From assembly GCA_026210745.1 (NCBI GenBank), contig CP110630.1:5952001-6016000 (forward strand): a DNA stretch of 64,000 bases, in the 5' to 3' direction. Origin of the DNA: Exobasidium rhododendri (Eukaryota > Basidiomycota > Exobasidiomycetes > Exobasidiales > Exobasidiaceae). This document shows, piece after piece, positions 1 to 11,065 of this stretch (position 1 is the first letter of the stretch; each line of letters opens with the position of its first letter). Below the pieces are notes generated by a model. The model searched no databases, was not told the DNA's origin, and saw only the letters and a list, made by a program, of their open reading frames with translations. The position numbers and the translations under genes are program-made.

Positions 1-542
1 ATCATCGTTTTTGCATCCCTCGTCACTCTCACCGAGCCTTCTGGCGTTCGATGAAAGCAGTCAATCTCCTGCTGCCTCTCGTACCTCATTCCCTGTGATT
101 GGTCCTGTACGATTGTATTCAGTACGCCGTTGATCTTCCTATGCTGCGACTGGATATGGGTGTGGTAAGCTTCTCCGCCCATCGCACCTCTCTGATGATA
201 TCAGGCTAGCTGCTTTGGCTCACCTCAGACATGGTACTCTCGAATTTCCAATTTGACTGCATCTCCACGACTGTCTCTGTGCGTACTGGAATATTGATCC
301 TGTCTCCATTGTGCTTGTCCACGATCCTCCCGACCTTGCCCTCTATCTGCGAAGTTGACAACCAGAACACACATCAGATCAGCCTGCTCCCTGAAAAAGT
401 ACAAAGCGCAAAGAAGACATACCTCTAGATGCTCACTCCCTTGGCTCACTTCCAGCATCCAGTCTCCGATGATCGTCGCAAATTCATCTAGAGGATCCCA
501 GCCGAAGATGCTGCGAGCAATCGGGGGATTAGGCCAAGTCAT
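1..542 (-). CDS. CET1: mRNA-capping enzyme beta subunit (RNA 5'-triphosphatase), 5' part
   Basis: This partial gene runs off the left edge. Visible exons, in transcript order, are 542-423, 346-224 and 149-1; both introns are phase 0 (GTATGT donor with CGCAG acceptor, then GTGAGC with TCCAG). The protein contains SIFGWDPLDEF, then EIEGKVG, which is the ExExK metal-binding strand of the triphosphate-tunnel fold, then VRTETVV, KFESTM and the QHRKIN...EIDCF...VRVTRD stretch typical of fungal Cet1. The family removes the gamma phosphate of nascent mRNA before guanylylation, in the nucleus. The first intron falls inside ExExK. The Met at 542 is the first in this open frame, but the frame stays open a little further upstream, so an N-terminal exon may be missing. 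The catalytic C-terminal half lies outside the window. Confidence 0.85.
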
Positions 543-1003
543 CTCCTCCTTCTCCTGCTCGCAGTTGTGAAGTATTGTCTTGTGAGAAGGTCTACTTGTC
601 AGGGCGGGTGGTCAAAGCGGACACTTTCGCCTCGACGAGTAACCACGTGTTTGAGAGAGCCACAGAGAAAGAAGAGAAATTGGGCGGCAGAAGCTTGGGC
701 ACGGTGGCTTGAAGTTGCTTATTTTAAAGTACGGGTACAAAGGCGTGTAATAAGAGTCGGAATTGTGTCCGTACAAGTTCCCTGAATACAGTAGTAGCAT
801 CATCTGCAGTTCCGAGTGAACCTCCACGCCAGTCAAATTTCTGCGAATTACTGCAGTGTCTCTTCCTTTTCCCCTGTTGCGGATCCACTTCCGATCTTCT
901 TCCTGAGTACGCCTGATTCTATCGTCTCCCTCATCTAGTCGCTTTTGTGCCGCTCCTCCCTCCCTTTTGAAGAGGTCATCTACTGCCTACACACTAAGTC
1001 AAG
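543..1003. promoter_or_regulatory. divergent promoter region, CET1 / AVT
   Basis: This 461-bp stretch lies between two divergent genes. A weak AT-rich TTATTTTAAAG lies near 719, and a pyrimidine-rich leader (about 858-1000) runs up to the AVT start codon, as is common in basidiomycete 5' UTRs. No coding frame here has family similarity. Confidence 0.4.
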
Positions 1004-3325
1004 ATGAATGGCAAGGACAACGATGAAACGACACCGCCAGCCTTTCTAAGACGCACCTCATCCTCCAATGCAAATGTCGCTTCCATGCCTGCATATGGTG
1101 TCTCTCCCACTATACCGAACATTCCTCTAAGATCTTCCTCGCCCCACATTAATTCGCCTGCTCTCTCAGCACAACAGACGGACAGACTTCAAGAGCAGGA
1201 CTTGCATCTGGACAGCGAGGGGCATACACCCGTCAATTCAAACGATCTCGACAGCCTACCGATCAGCGATGAGCAGAAGGCGAGGATTATAGAGCGACAG
1301 TGAGTGGTGCCCGTTGACTTGGGGATGACTATAGCTTGGCATCTATACTTACTCCTTCCGTTCAACAATGGCAGTCTGGCCAGGGGAGACTCATCAGCTC
1401 TCCAAGTGCCCGGCGGGGACACGAATGCATCTGGGGAGGAGTCTTCTCGCTCTCGCGATCGATCATCCTCCCGACCGACTTCCCATGCAGATTCCCACTC
1501 GTCAGCGGCAGACTCAGAACAGATTGAAGAGGTAGGCGAGGAGGAATACCGTGGCCCGCATAATATGCAGGGAGGTGCCATCACCGATGACGTGTACCGA
1601 TGGGCGCACAATAACAAACGAAAGGTCTCTAGAAGGACTCGATCGGAAAGCTTGCATTTGCCGAGATTAAGCACTATTGACCCTGATCTAGACACCTCTG
1701 CCATCAAGGAACCGGGTGGTTTCAGGTGCGTCGTACCTCGCGCGTCACTGTGATTTCGAAGAATGGGAAGACTGACAGCCTCCTGCCACACTTCTCTCAT
1801 AATCAGACGCTTCTTCATCCTGAATCAAGCAGCCGAACAGGGTAGGCCTCCCCCTCGAGCATTGCGATCTTTCGTCGACTTCCTTTCATTGTATGGACAC
1901 TTTGCTGGAGAGAGGCTGGAAGACGATGACGACGACGATGAGGACGACGATGATGAAGATCAACTAGAGGATCAGCGGGCAATTGCAGGCACTAGTCGAG
2001 GTGCAGGAACTGGATCTACTGAATCATCTCAACTGCTCAGAAAGAGAAGAGGTATGAAAAGATCAGGAAGTCGACTTCGAAGAGGAAGCGCTGATGGTGA
2101 TCGCGAGCGCGGAGAGGCGACGGTCACCGATGCTGTTTTGATGTTGCTCAAATCTTTCGTCGGAACGGGTATCTTATTCTTGGGGAAGGCCTTTCACAAC
2201 GGAGGTCTACTCTTCTCCGCCATCGTTTTATGCTTGATTGCAATGATTTCTTTGGCCAGCTTCCTACTCCTCGTCAAGGTCAATCTAAAACATCCTGCTT
2301 CGTTTGGTGAAATGGGCGGTCTGCTTTACGGACCAAAGATGCGATTGGCCATTTTGTTCTCCATCGTCTTTTCTCAATTGGGCTTTGTAGCAGCCTACAC
2401 CGTCTTTGTGGCTCAAAATCTACAGGCATTTGTCTTGGCCGTCACCCATTGCCGCACGATGATTCCGACAGTCTACTTCATTCTCGCTCAAACGGCAATT
2501 TTCTTGCCTCTCAGTCTGATTCGCAAAATTGCCAAACTATCGTCGACCGCGCTGATCGCGGACGTCTTCATCTTACTCGGCATCATCTATCTTTTCTCTT
2601 ACGAAATCAAGCAGGTAGCCACGCATGGAATGGCCGACGTGGTCCAATTCAACTCAAAGTCTTTTCCCCTCTTCATTGGTACGGCCGTCTTTACCTTCGA
2701 AGGAATCGGTCTAGTCATCCCGATCACGGAAAGTATGAAGGAGCCAGAACGATTTCCAGCTGCTCTAAGCGGTGTGATGGTGTTTGTGATGATCTTATTC
2801 GCCACCAGTGGATCACTAAGCTACATGGCTTTCGGTAGTAAAGTCCAGACTGTCGTGATCTCCAACTTACCTCAAACTTGGAAATTCGTTCAAGCGATGC
2901 AATTTCTCTACTCTGTGGCCATCTTGCTCAGCACACCGTTACAGCTCTTCCCAGCCGTGTCGATCTTGGAAAGAGGTCTCTTCAGTACAAAGAGTGGAAA
3001 GTACAACAATACGGTGAAACTCAGCAAGAATCTATTCCGATGCTCGATCGTCTTGGTGGCTACACTGGCAGCTTGGTTGGGCTCTAACTCGCTGGATGTC
3101 TTTGTTTCGTTCATTGGATCGGTGGCCTGTGTTCCACTTTGCTTCATCTATCCTCCTCTCTTACACTTGAGAGGATGTGCTACAAAGAGAAGGACGATCA
3201 TTCTCGACTACCTTTTACTCTCCTTTGGTGTCATTTGTTGCCTTTTCGCAGGTAGTCAGACCATTCGCACGTTGATCGTAGGAGGAGAGTCACCAGATCA
3301 GCCCGTTTGCAGCCCACCAAAATAG
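1004..3325 (+). CDS. vacuolar amino-acid transporter, AVT3/AVT4 type
   Basis: The exons are 1004-1299, 1375-1725 and 1807-3325, giving about 721 residues. The C-terminal 400 residues form an amino-acid/auxin permease domain (Aa_trans) with about 11 membrane segments, starting at VTDAVLMLLKSFVGTGILFLGKAF; this entry is the hallmark of Avt3/Avt4 and SLC36 carriers, which export neutral amino acids from the vacuole. The roughly 300-residue N-terminus is hydrophilic, rich in Ser/Arg, and carries an acidic run (Asp/Glu) at about residues 260-275. Long cytosolic N-termini of this kind are usual in fungal Avt3/4. Both introns are in phase and join the N-terminal low-complexity part to the permease. 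Substrate is inferred from the family only. Confidence 0.88.
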
Positions 3326-3874
3326 AAAGGCTAGAGCTAAAAAGGAACGGTAAAATGAGCATCCGGGCTTCTCCCCTCCTTTCTCCCCCACCTCTGTACT
3401 AGGCCTTCACCATCAATGCATAGTTCCGCTTCATGAAAACATCTGCTTTACTGTCGTGTAGTGAGGAACATTCAGAGTATTCACCGTTCGATACGCGCCC
3501 AGGCTGCACAAAATAGAAATAAAAAACTACAGCACCCAGGATTCCCGCGTGGTCCCCCACCGCAGTACTGACTAGGCGATATCATGCTTGACTTCGCAGA
3601 TCGGACGGGATGCGGTATTTTCATGATTCTATGGCCGTAGATGGGAGATAATGCTAGTGACAAAATCTGAACGTCATGGAAGAGGCGCACGCATCCTCTT
3701 GTGTGGAGGCGGTGTCCCCGAAGGGGTCTAAAGTATTCACGGGCAGATGACCTAACGCTTCCGTCACTTCCCCACCTTCACCTTTCCCCACCTTATCTTT
3801 GAAGCAAATCTTCTCAAGCACTCTTCGCTTTTGCATTCGACAGGAGCACCAGTTTATATTTCCCCTCCCCCGAC
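3326..3874. other. intergenic region, AVT 3' end to WW gene
   Basis: These 549 bp separate two plus-strand genes. An AATAAA at 3518-3523 could be the AVT polyadenylation signal. A TTTATATTT at about 3853 lies only 20 bp before the next start codon, so it probably falls in the leader and is not a TATA box. I see no gene. Confidence 0.35.
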
Positions 3875-4684
3875 ATGCAATCTGACGCACCACCTTCCTA
3901 CTCAAAGTCAGAGGGGACTTCGCAAAAGAAGGTACCCTCCTCAACTGCGCATGACACTACCAATGGAATTCCTGACCAAGAACGACGCTCGATGGAAGAC
4001 TTGACTCGACCACTACCCGAAGGATGGATCCGACAGTTTGATAGCAAATCGCATCATCACTTTTACGTCAATACGCGAGAAACGCCGCCTCGTTCGATCT
4101 GGCAGCATCCTTCCGATGAGAACCCCTTTGAGAACAACAAAGGCGGCGGTAGTGGTGAACGTGAACGCCATCAACAGAATAAGCAGTACGAGCTAGACTC
4201 TACCACCGACGAGGAAGGGGCCCACCAAAGCTCTTCCACGAGCAATCCTAAGGGCATCAAGAAGCTGGGACAAACGATGAAGAACAAAATGACAAACTCC
4301 ACTCACGCAGAGAGAGTGGCCAAGAGAAAGCAACAGAGAGAAATAGAGAGAAAGGCGTATGAGCAGCACCAAGAGATAAGAAACCTGCTGTCGAAAGCGA
4401 CGCAGACCGGCGAGCCGCAGCTGGTGGGTAAGGACAAGTCAGGAAGAGACATCTACGCCCAGCCACCTCCAACGATGGACCCTTACGCTGGCGCACAACT
4501 GGGCTACACTCCTTACCAGACGCCTAACCAGTACGGTGGATACGGCTACTCAGCACCTGGGGGCATGTACGGACGAAGAGGTTACGGGGGCGGTGGCTAC
4601 GGTTATGGTGGCGGTATGGGCATGCCTATGATGATGGGCGGTGGACTCGCCGGAGGAATGTTGATGGGTGGCCTTCTCTTTTGA
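3875..4684 (+). CDS. WW-domain protein with Gly/Met-rich tail
   Basis: This is a single-exon gene of 269 residues. A WW domain lies at about residues 45-80: LPEGWIRQFD, then HHFYVNT and a second conserved aromatic/Pro pair, SIWQHP, where the second Trp is present. WW domains bind proline-rich ligands. A lysine/arginine-rich helix (residues about 140-165, with ERVAKRKQQREIERKAYE) follows, then the tail passes through a Tyr/Pro/Gly-rich stretch into a Gly/Met-rich end finishing MLMGGLLF. The same overall layout occurs in uncharacterised fungal WW proteins, but I cannot assign a function. No signal peptide. It is convergent with the splicing factor gene 236 bp downstream. Confidence 0.85.
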   Translation: MQSDAPPSYSKSEGTSQKKVPSSTAHDTTNGIPDQERRSMEDLTRPLPEGWIRQFDSKSHHHFYVNTRETPPRSIWQHPSDENPFENNKGGGSGERERHQQNKQYELDSTTDEEGAHQSSSTSNPKGIKKLGQTMKNKMTNSTHAERVAKRKQQREIERKAYEQHQEIRNLLSKATQTGEPQLVGKDKSGRDIYAQPPPTMDPYAGAQLGYTPYQTPNQYGGYGYSAPGGMYGRRGYGGGGYGYGGGMGMPMMMGGGLAGGMLMGGLLF

Positions 4685-4920
4685 TTCGAGTCGGGTCGTG
4701 AATAGAACACTGATGCGCAAGATACCTTTCCCCCTTTCTACTCTATCGTCCCTTCAATTCGTTGCTGCAATCGTTGAAATACCAGTCCACTGCACTCACA
4801 CGCGTTGTAGTCTCCACAACAAGAATCGATGCTCTATGATATTGCTCTACTTTACTTGTACATGGTGTGTGAGGTATTGTACAGTCGCTAATGATGAAAG
4901 TCTGATGTACAATTCGTTAC

Positions 4921-5805
4921 TCATACGTGGAATGGATCTGCTCTCTGCTTGGTGTTGGCTCGAAGTCTGGCAGCCAGGGCGGTGGTGGCGTCCGCCTTAC
5001 TTGTCTGAGCAGATGCCGCCGTCCTACTCTTCCTCGGACGTGACATCGAGACAGAGCTGCCGACTCCAGCCCTCTCGTCCCTCGCATTCATCCACAGTCT
5101 CTTCCTGCTCTCTCTTTCTTCTACGCTTTCCACTTCCGGCACCAGAGCTCTCTCGGCACTCCAGCCAATCTTTTCCATCAGCTCTGTGTCTCTTCTCGCC
5201 ACAGTCTGTCTCTCCTTCTTCTCTTTCCTGAACGAATTCCTCAGAGCAGAATTGATCGCATACGGGTCCGATGATCGAGATGTGGCAGATTCTTGCAACT
5301 CTTCTAGTCGTGTCGCTCTCGTCTTTGACACTGTCCGGTCGCTTATCGATTTCTCCAAGGCTGAGAAGGCATCAGGAGGTGGAGCTATTGCAGTGGAAGG
5401 CTTTCCGTCGTCATGTATCGCAAAGCCTCCATTCTCTGCTGGATCCCAATCCGAATTCTGTTGTCTTGCGCCACTCTTTACGACATAGCGAGTGTTCTTT
5501 GGATCCGTCTCTATGATCATAACATTTTGACAGCAAGCTGTTTTGCATTTGAAGCTGAAGATCGGTGTTGAATAGTATTCTCCCACCCTTTGCTTTTCGG
5601 CATTGTAGCGGACACCTTGACCGATGTGACCTTGGCATCCTTCGCACCAAACGTTGAACGGCAACTCAAAACGCACCACCAAGATCCCTTCCTCTATTTT
5701 GTGAGCTCGCTTGCCAAGCGCATGCGTCCCCGTCCGACCATTGAATGACTCTTGCCGTGGGTCTGAGTCGTATGGCCGATACCGGCCCATATTGAAGCCC
5801 TGCAT
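4921..5805 (-). CDS. SAF4: Saf4/CCDC130-type splicing factor (CWC16 family)
   Basis: This is a single-exon gene of 294 residues. It starts with MQGFNMGRY, the signature N-terminus of the CCDC130/Saf4 branch (Yju2/CCDC94 starts differently). Next come HALGKRA, GILVVRFELPFNVWCEGC, HIGQGVRYNAEK, YYSTPIF and TDPKNTRYVV. Cysteines in WCEGC and in KCKTACC form the predicted zinc site; the second cluster is spaced C-x3-CC, where C-x2-C is more usual. The C-terminal half is charged and poorly conserved, with basic runs near the end. The family works in the spliceosome around the catalytic steps. It shares a divergent promoter with the glycerol kinase gene. Confidence 0.9.
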   Translation of the reverse strand: MQGFNMGRYRPYDSDPRQESFNGRTGTHALGKRAHKIEEGILVVRFELPFNVWCEGCQGHIGQGVRYNAEKQRVGEYYSTPIFSFKCKTACCQNVMIIETDPKNTRYVVKSGARQQNSDWDPAENGGFAIHDDGKPSTAIAPPPDAFSALEKSISDRTVSKTRATRLEELQESATSRSSDPYAINSALRNSFRKEKKERQTVARRDTELMEKIGWSAERALVPEVESVEERESRKRLWMNARDERAGVGSSVSMSRPRKSRTAASAQTSKADATTALAARLRANTKQRADPFHV

Positions 5806-6282
5806 TCTGGGCCTCGATCAGTCTTTGGAGTGATGATACTCCTTTGTCTGCAATTGTATCAAGAGGGTCGACGTTCTGATCGTGTCCACAGGCGGTGGGA
5901 CATTCGGCGTCACGCGAGGCAGAAACAGCCTCGGAACCTATTTTCTATTCAAAGCATTATAAAGTGGAATAAAGATACTGTACTGTACCGTGTTGAAGTT
6001 GTAATAGACCTACTGACAGACGTTCATTTTTAAAGCAAGAATTTCTTTGCTCGGATTTAGGCTCAATTGATGTGGCTACTGTGTAGCGGTATCATACGCT
6101 ACGGCAGATATCTGTCCTCTATGAATTCGCCGCGATGCTCGGACCGCACGGCGTAGCAGCCTTTAATTTTATTCCAACCCACCCCACTCCCCACCATTGC
6201 TCCTTCCCCGCTTCCAGAATCGCATCGTCTGAAAAAGTCTTTACTAGAATCTCTTGGACACTGACAGTGTGACAAGAATACG
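5806..6282. promoter_or_regulatory. divergent promoter region, SAF4 / GUT1
   Basis: This stretch is 477 bp. A TATAAA at 5958-5963 lies about 320 bp before the GUT1 start, and its promoter role is unproven. A pyrimidine-rich stretch runs before the GUT1 ATG. No gene seen. Confidence 0.35.
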
Positions 6283-7924
6283 ATGGGGAACAAGACGGAG
6301 ACAGAGCTGATCGGCTCCATCGATGCAGGAACCACCTCGGTTCGGTTTATGATCTTCAATCAGTTTGCCGAAGTAGAGGCCTCTTATGGGACAGAGTTCA
6401 CGCAGTACTTTGATCACCCAGGATGGCAAGACCAGGACGCGCATGAGATCATCGACTGTGTGTGGGAATGCATCGAAAAGGCAGTGGAAGAGCTGGAGAA
6501 GAAGGGGGACTATACTCGCAAGGATATCAAGGTGATCGGCGTCACCAACCAACGAGAGACTACGGTCGTCTGGGACAAGGACACTGGAAAAGCGTTGACA
6601 AGAGCGATTGCCTGGCCGGACGCAAGGACGACGTCGACGGTCAACAAGCTTGCAAAGAATCACGCAAAGGGTCTGGAAGCAGTGAAGAAGGAGACTGGTC
6701 TGCCTTTGTCGACCTACTTTGCTGCGGTGAAGCTGCGATGGATGCTGGACAACATTCCTGAAGTGCAAAAGGCAATGGACGAGAAGCGCCTGAAGTTCGG
6801 TACAGTGGACAGCTGGATCCTTTATAATCTCACCAATCGAGCCATTCATATCACGGATGCCTCCAATGCCTCTCGGACGATGTTTATGGATCTGAGAAAA
6901 CAGGCGTGGGATCCAAAATTGTGCGAGTTCTTTGGAATCGAAATGCACATTCTCCCAGAGATCAGAAGCTCGTGCGAAGTGTATGGAAAGGTGGCGAGTG
7001 GCGTGCTAGAAGGTATGGAGATTGCAGGAATCGTTGGGGATCAGATGGCCGCCTTGATCGGACAACAGGCCTTGAGCCCGGGTGAAGCCAAGAACACGTA
7101 CGGCACAGGTGCTTTCCTGCTCTACAACACTGGCGATAAGGTGGTCGACTCCAATCACGGACTCTTATCGACCATCGCCTACCAGCCTGGCCCTGGCTCG
7201 CAGCCCATCTATGCCCTAGAAGGCTCTATCGCTGTTGCAGGATCGGCTGTCAAGTGGCTGAGAGATCAGATGAAGCTCATCAAGGACGCTCCGGAGATTG
7301 GTGAAGAAGCAGCGAAGGTGAAAGACACTGGCGGCGTCTACTTTGTCACTGCGTTTGCGTGAGTCCATCCCTGTCCCATGAAGAAAGTGGAAAAGAAAGA
7401 TTGACTCGTGCTCTTCATTACTCTCCCACCTGCCCCCCCCCCTTTCCAGCGGCCTGCTCTCACCGGTCTGGGACTCGAATGCTCGAGGGACCATCGTCGG
7501 TCTCACCGGATACACGACAAAGGCACACATCTGTCGAGCTACGATCGAGGCGGTGTGCTATCAGACGGAAGCTGTTCTCCGAGCCATGGCGATCGACAGT
7601 GGGGTAGAAGTGAAAGACCTGCGAGTAGACGGCGGTATGGTCAATAGCGATATCATCATGCAAATCCAAGCGGACATCTTGGGCATCACCGTTTCTCGAC
7701 CTCAGATGAGAGAGTCTACCGCGTTGGGATCGGCTCTCTTGGCCGGAGCTGCAAAGGGGATGTTTGGCTGGAAGATGTCAGATCCGAGCACGTTCAGTAA
7801 AGTGAATGCAGCCAACAAGGACCACTTTAAGCCTCAATTGGGCGAAACGGAAAGAAAGGCGCTCATTGCCGGTTGGGACAGAGCGGTGGAGAGAGCAAAG
7901 GCTTGGGAGCAGGGAAACCAGTAG
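6283..7924 (+). CDS. GUT1: glycerol kinase
   Basis: The exons are 6283-7358 and 7450-7924, giving 516 residues. The protein belongs to the FGGY family: N-terminal ATP-binding GSIDAGTTSVR, then GVTNQRET and AWPDART, GIVGDQMAALIGQ, the adenine-site motif NTYGTGAF, SIAVAGSAVKWL, and the C-terminal DLRVDGGMVNSD. This is the full domain set of glycerol kinase, which phosphorylates glycerol to sn-glycerol 3-phosphate with ATP in the cytosol. The single intron splits an Ala codon just before GLLSPVWD and ends in a run of ten C next to its acceptor. The gene is convergent with a peroxisomal acyl-CoA ligase whose stop lies 85 bp away. Confidence 0.95.
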
Positions 7925-8009
7925 ATGGGTGTTCTGCACACAATAGCAATATTTATATTATATAGTGTTTCCTCTATCGGGTACGGCAGGAGATTCTTCT
8001 TGCTCGTCA

Positions 8010-9982
8010 CTATAGTTTTGCCACTCGAGCTCGTAGTACGCTGCGTTGAGGAGGTTCAGGTTAGCATGTTGTTGTGGACCGAATCGTTTTCGTCTCTATA
8101 AGCCACCCCCCCCCCACTCACTTCTTCTGAACTTTTCCCGTCGACGTCTTCGGCAGCTCTTCGACGATATCAATGTACACCGGCACGGCAAACTGTGGAC
8201 GGATCAGAGTCAGCACAATTGCCTCGACAGAATAGTCACAACACCACTCACCTTGCTCATTCTCGACAAACAGTGCTTTCGCAGCTTGTCCACGTCTTTC
8301 TCCTTTCCAGACTTGAGAACTACAAAGGCGTGTCCTACTTCCCCCCACTTTTCATGATTGCGAGCTACTACGCAGCTTTCAAAGACGTCTTCGTGATCTG
8401 CCAGCTCGCTCTCCACCATCAATGAGCTTATATTCTCTCCTCCACTGATGATGATGTCCTTCGCACGATCAGCGATAAAGACTTCTCCGCCGGGATAGCG
8501 CACTGCTAAATCGCCTGTGAAGAGCCATCCATCCCTGATGGTACTCGAGGTGGCGTTTTCATCCTTGTAATAGCCTTGCATCGCCAGATTTCCTCGCATG
8601 ATGATCTCGCCAACCTCCTTTCCATCTCTCGCAACGTCCACAAGTCTTCGATCTCTATCATCGCCATCTAAGCTGCTGCTTTCGTCCGAATCTATTCTCT
8701 TGACGACCCTCACCTCGTCCACCACCAAAAAGCCATGGCCCTGTCGCGCCATCAATTTCGCCCGATCCTCTATACTCAGTTGCGCCCACGCTGGCTCAAA
8801 ATACCTCTTAGAGACGGGCCCATAGGATTCGGTCATCCCCCAAACATGTACAGGGGTTATGTTCAGTCTTTCAAGCCTGCCTAGGAGGTCTGCTGTGGGT
8901 GCCGAGGCTGCAATGGCTACCTTCACTTCTCTGGGGACTCTCGTCGCCTTTTCATGATTGACGAGACCGATCTGTACTGTTGGTGCCCCGCAGTAGTGAG
9001 TAACACCAGCGTGAAGTAAGGCATCCCATATCAGACTGTTGTCCACCCTTCGAAGGATGTAGTGAGTTCCAAGAGCGGCTGTTACCGCCCAAGGATATGT
9101 CCAACCGGCAGCATGAAAAGCGGGGAGGACCCAAAGATAGACGCTGTTGTTGTCCAGTTGTGATTCGAATGCGTTGGCAATTGCAGCAAGATAGGATCCT
9201 CTGTGTGTGGTCAGCACTCCCTTGGGTCGACCAGTCGTTCCACTGGTATAGCAGAGAGCGCAAGCCTCATCTTCATCCTCCACAATCTCGATCAATTCCC
9301 ATCCCTTTCTAGCCTTACTTCCCCACTTCTGACGTTCCTGTTCTTCTACTCTATTCCAAACATCTCTGCCGCCTTGCAAGAATGCCTCGTACGGATCTGC
9401 ACCGACACCGTTCCGTCCTCCAGTGTCATTGCTTACGACGACGGTGATGTGAGAAGCGAGCTGTTTGGGGACTAAATGCGCATACTCGTGGTCCACTAGA
9501 ATGACCCGAGCTCCGCTGTGCTCCAAGACATAGGCAATCTCCTTTTCATTGTTGCGTATGCTGGTAGGTAAGAAGGAAAATGCCGCATCAGATGTGCGTT
9601 CCACCTCTGGCCCAGCTCTCCTTACTCACTTGAGAGGGGTGTCAATACCGCCTGCCGCCAAAATTGCCCAGTGTGCTTCCAGGATCAGAGGCGTGTTTGG
9701 CGCAATGATAGCTACCCTTTCACCCCTCTTCCATCCTTTGGAGCTCATTAGAGCAAAGGTAAGAGACAGACATCGAGCAGCCCATTGAGCATAGGTGAAT
9801 CGAAACCCTTTCTCTGGGTGAACAACGGCCACTTTATTTGGAGCTATGAGAGCAGCTCGAGTCAAGAACGAGACTGGGGTGAGGGGAGTGTGATTATGAG
9901 GTATACTGGCTGGAACATGCAGACGCAGGCCGAAAGTGCCATCTGGAACTCTGGACGAAGGCGGTGGGACGTAGGATTCCAT
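8010..9982 (-). CDS. AMP-forming acyl-CoA synthetase with peroxisomal PTS1 tail
   Basis: The exons, in transcript order, are 9982-9630, 9560-8252, 8192-8122 and 8040-8010, giving 587 residues. Motifs of the ANL superfamily are present: YTSGTTGRPKGV (P-loop), a WGMTESYGP-type A5 motif, GWLFTGDLA, DRAKDIIISGGENIS and the C-terminal STGKVQKN catalytic lysine region. The final 31-nt exon supplies NVLRARVAKL and the stop, so the protein ends in Ala-Lys-Leu, an accepted PTS1 variant. The enzyme should activate a carboxylic or fatty acid to its CoA ester in peroxisomes; the acyl chain preferred cannot be read from the sequence. Without the last small intron the frame stops early and the tag is lost. 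The first start at 9982 gives a normal N-terminus for the family. Confidence 0.88.
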
Positions 9983-10231
9983 GATGGCGTGTATGGCAGA
10001 GCAGGGAGAGAAAGGCGAGGAGAGAGAAATGCGGGGTAACGGAGAGGAGGATTACAACTTGAGGCAAACTACCGCAAGATCGTAGCGCGCTTCTTCAAGA
10101 AATAATCTCTGGCCGGCCTTAAGGACAGGTTTTACCGACAACCTTCTCATCTTTACCCTCCCTCCTTTCCCTCTGTTCCCCCGTTTCCTATATACCATAT
10201 CACATCGACTCCATCGTAAAAGAGTACATCT

Positions 10232-11065
10232 TTACTCGGCCTCCTTGGCCAGGAAACCGATTCCCTGTCCTTTGATCTTTCTCTCGAATTGCTCCAGCCA
10301 CTTCTTCAGGAGAGGCACCGTCTGAGGGGCGCTGTCAGGAGCAAACGACGAAAGATACGAGAAGGCGTTATTGGCTGTGGGAAGGGCGCAAGGGTTGAGC
10401 TCTCTAGTATAAGTGGAAGAGGTGACACGCATTCTTCCGGCGCTGCTCACCGATCCTTGGAGCCAATGCTAGTGCCATGGTTGCATGTGCTGAGGTGTCA
10501 GTCGCTGGACCTGACATGATGAGAGCCATGCTCTCCGGTCCTTCACTTTCTACCTGCATACCATCCATGTCAGTTCCGACCGCCGCTCTCCCTCCTGAGA
10601 CATCTTTGCCCTTAAGGTTGGCCATCTGAGTGTCAACGTCTACTGCGCTCTCTAGGCTGATCCCTATCGCCGCAGTGTTTGTGGCGGCTGTGACTGGCGG
10701 TTGCATGGTGGAAGAGGAGGACGAGGAGGGCGTACTGTGCTGGGTCAAGCCCTTGATGCGAAAGATGGCCGAGGGCTTCTCATTCTTGAGACTGCAGCGC
10801 AGGCCTCATCAGCTGGTGTCCCCGCGATCTACCTTGGGTGCCGCGTCACTCACCACCCCAGCAGGATCCATCTCTCATCTGTCGGTGACTTCCAATTGAG
10901 GTGCACAGTAGCTGCATATCCTGGTGGAAAAGCTTGCTCCCCTGTCATGAAGACTGTAACGTGATTGATGCTCGAGACATCTTCTAGAGGGAAGAGTGCG
11001 TGAGTCTGATCGATCTGTTGAGGCGCTGGTAGTGGCAACCTCCCTGCCACCACGACGGAGAACAT
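10232..11065 (-). CDS. OPI10: Hikeshi/OPI10 family Hsp70 nuclear import carrier
   Basis: The exons, in transcript order, are 11065-10854, 10791-10451 and 10401-10232, giving 240 residues. The N-terminal beta domain starts MFSVVVAGR and contains SSINHVTVFMTG, FPPGYAATVHLNW, LLGCLKNEKPSAIFRIKG and IGISLE, which follow the Hikeshi order closely. A helical C-terminus (NAFSYLSSFA...WLEQFERKIK) completes the family layout. Human Hikeshi carries Hsp70 into the nucleus on heat stress; the yeast relative OPI10 was found through inositol overproduction. The second intron acceptor sits in an AGAGAG run, and the phase-consistent choice is the site before AGCTC. A Ser/Ala-rich insert of about 45 residues between the two domains is longer than in animals. 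Confidence 0.87.

Noticed and set aside
4668-5231. 187-residue plus-strand frame overlapping the SAF4 gene
   Set aside because: It is antisense to well-conserved SAF4 coding sequence and has no similarity of its own.
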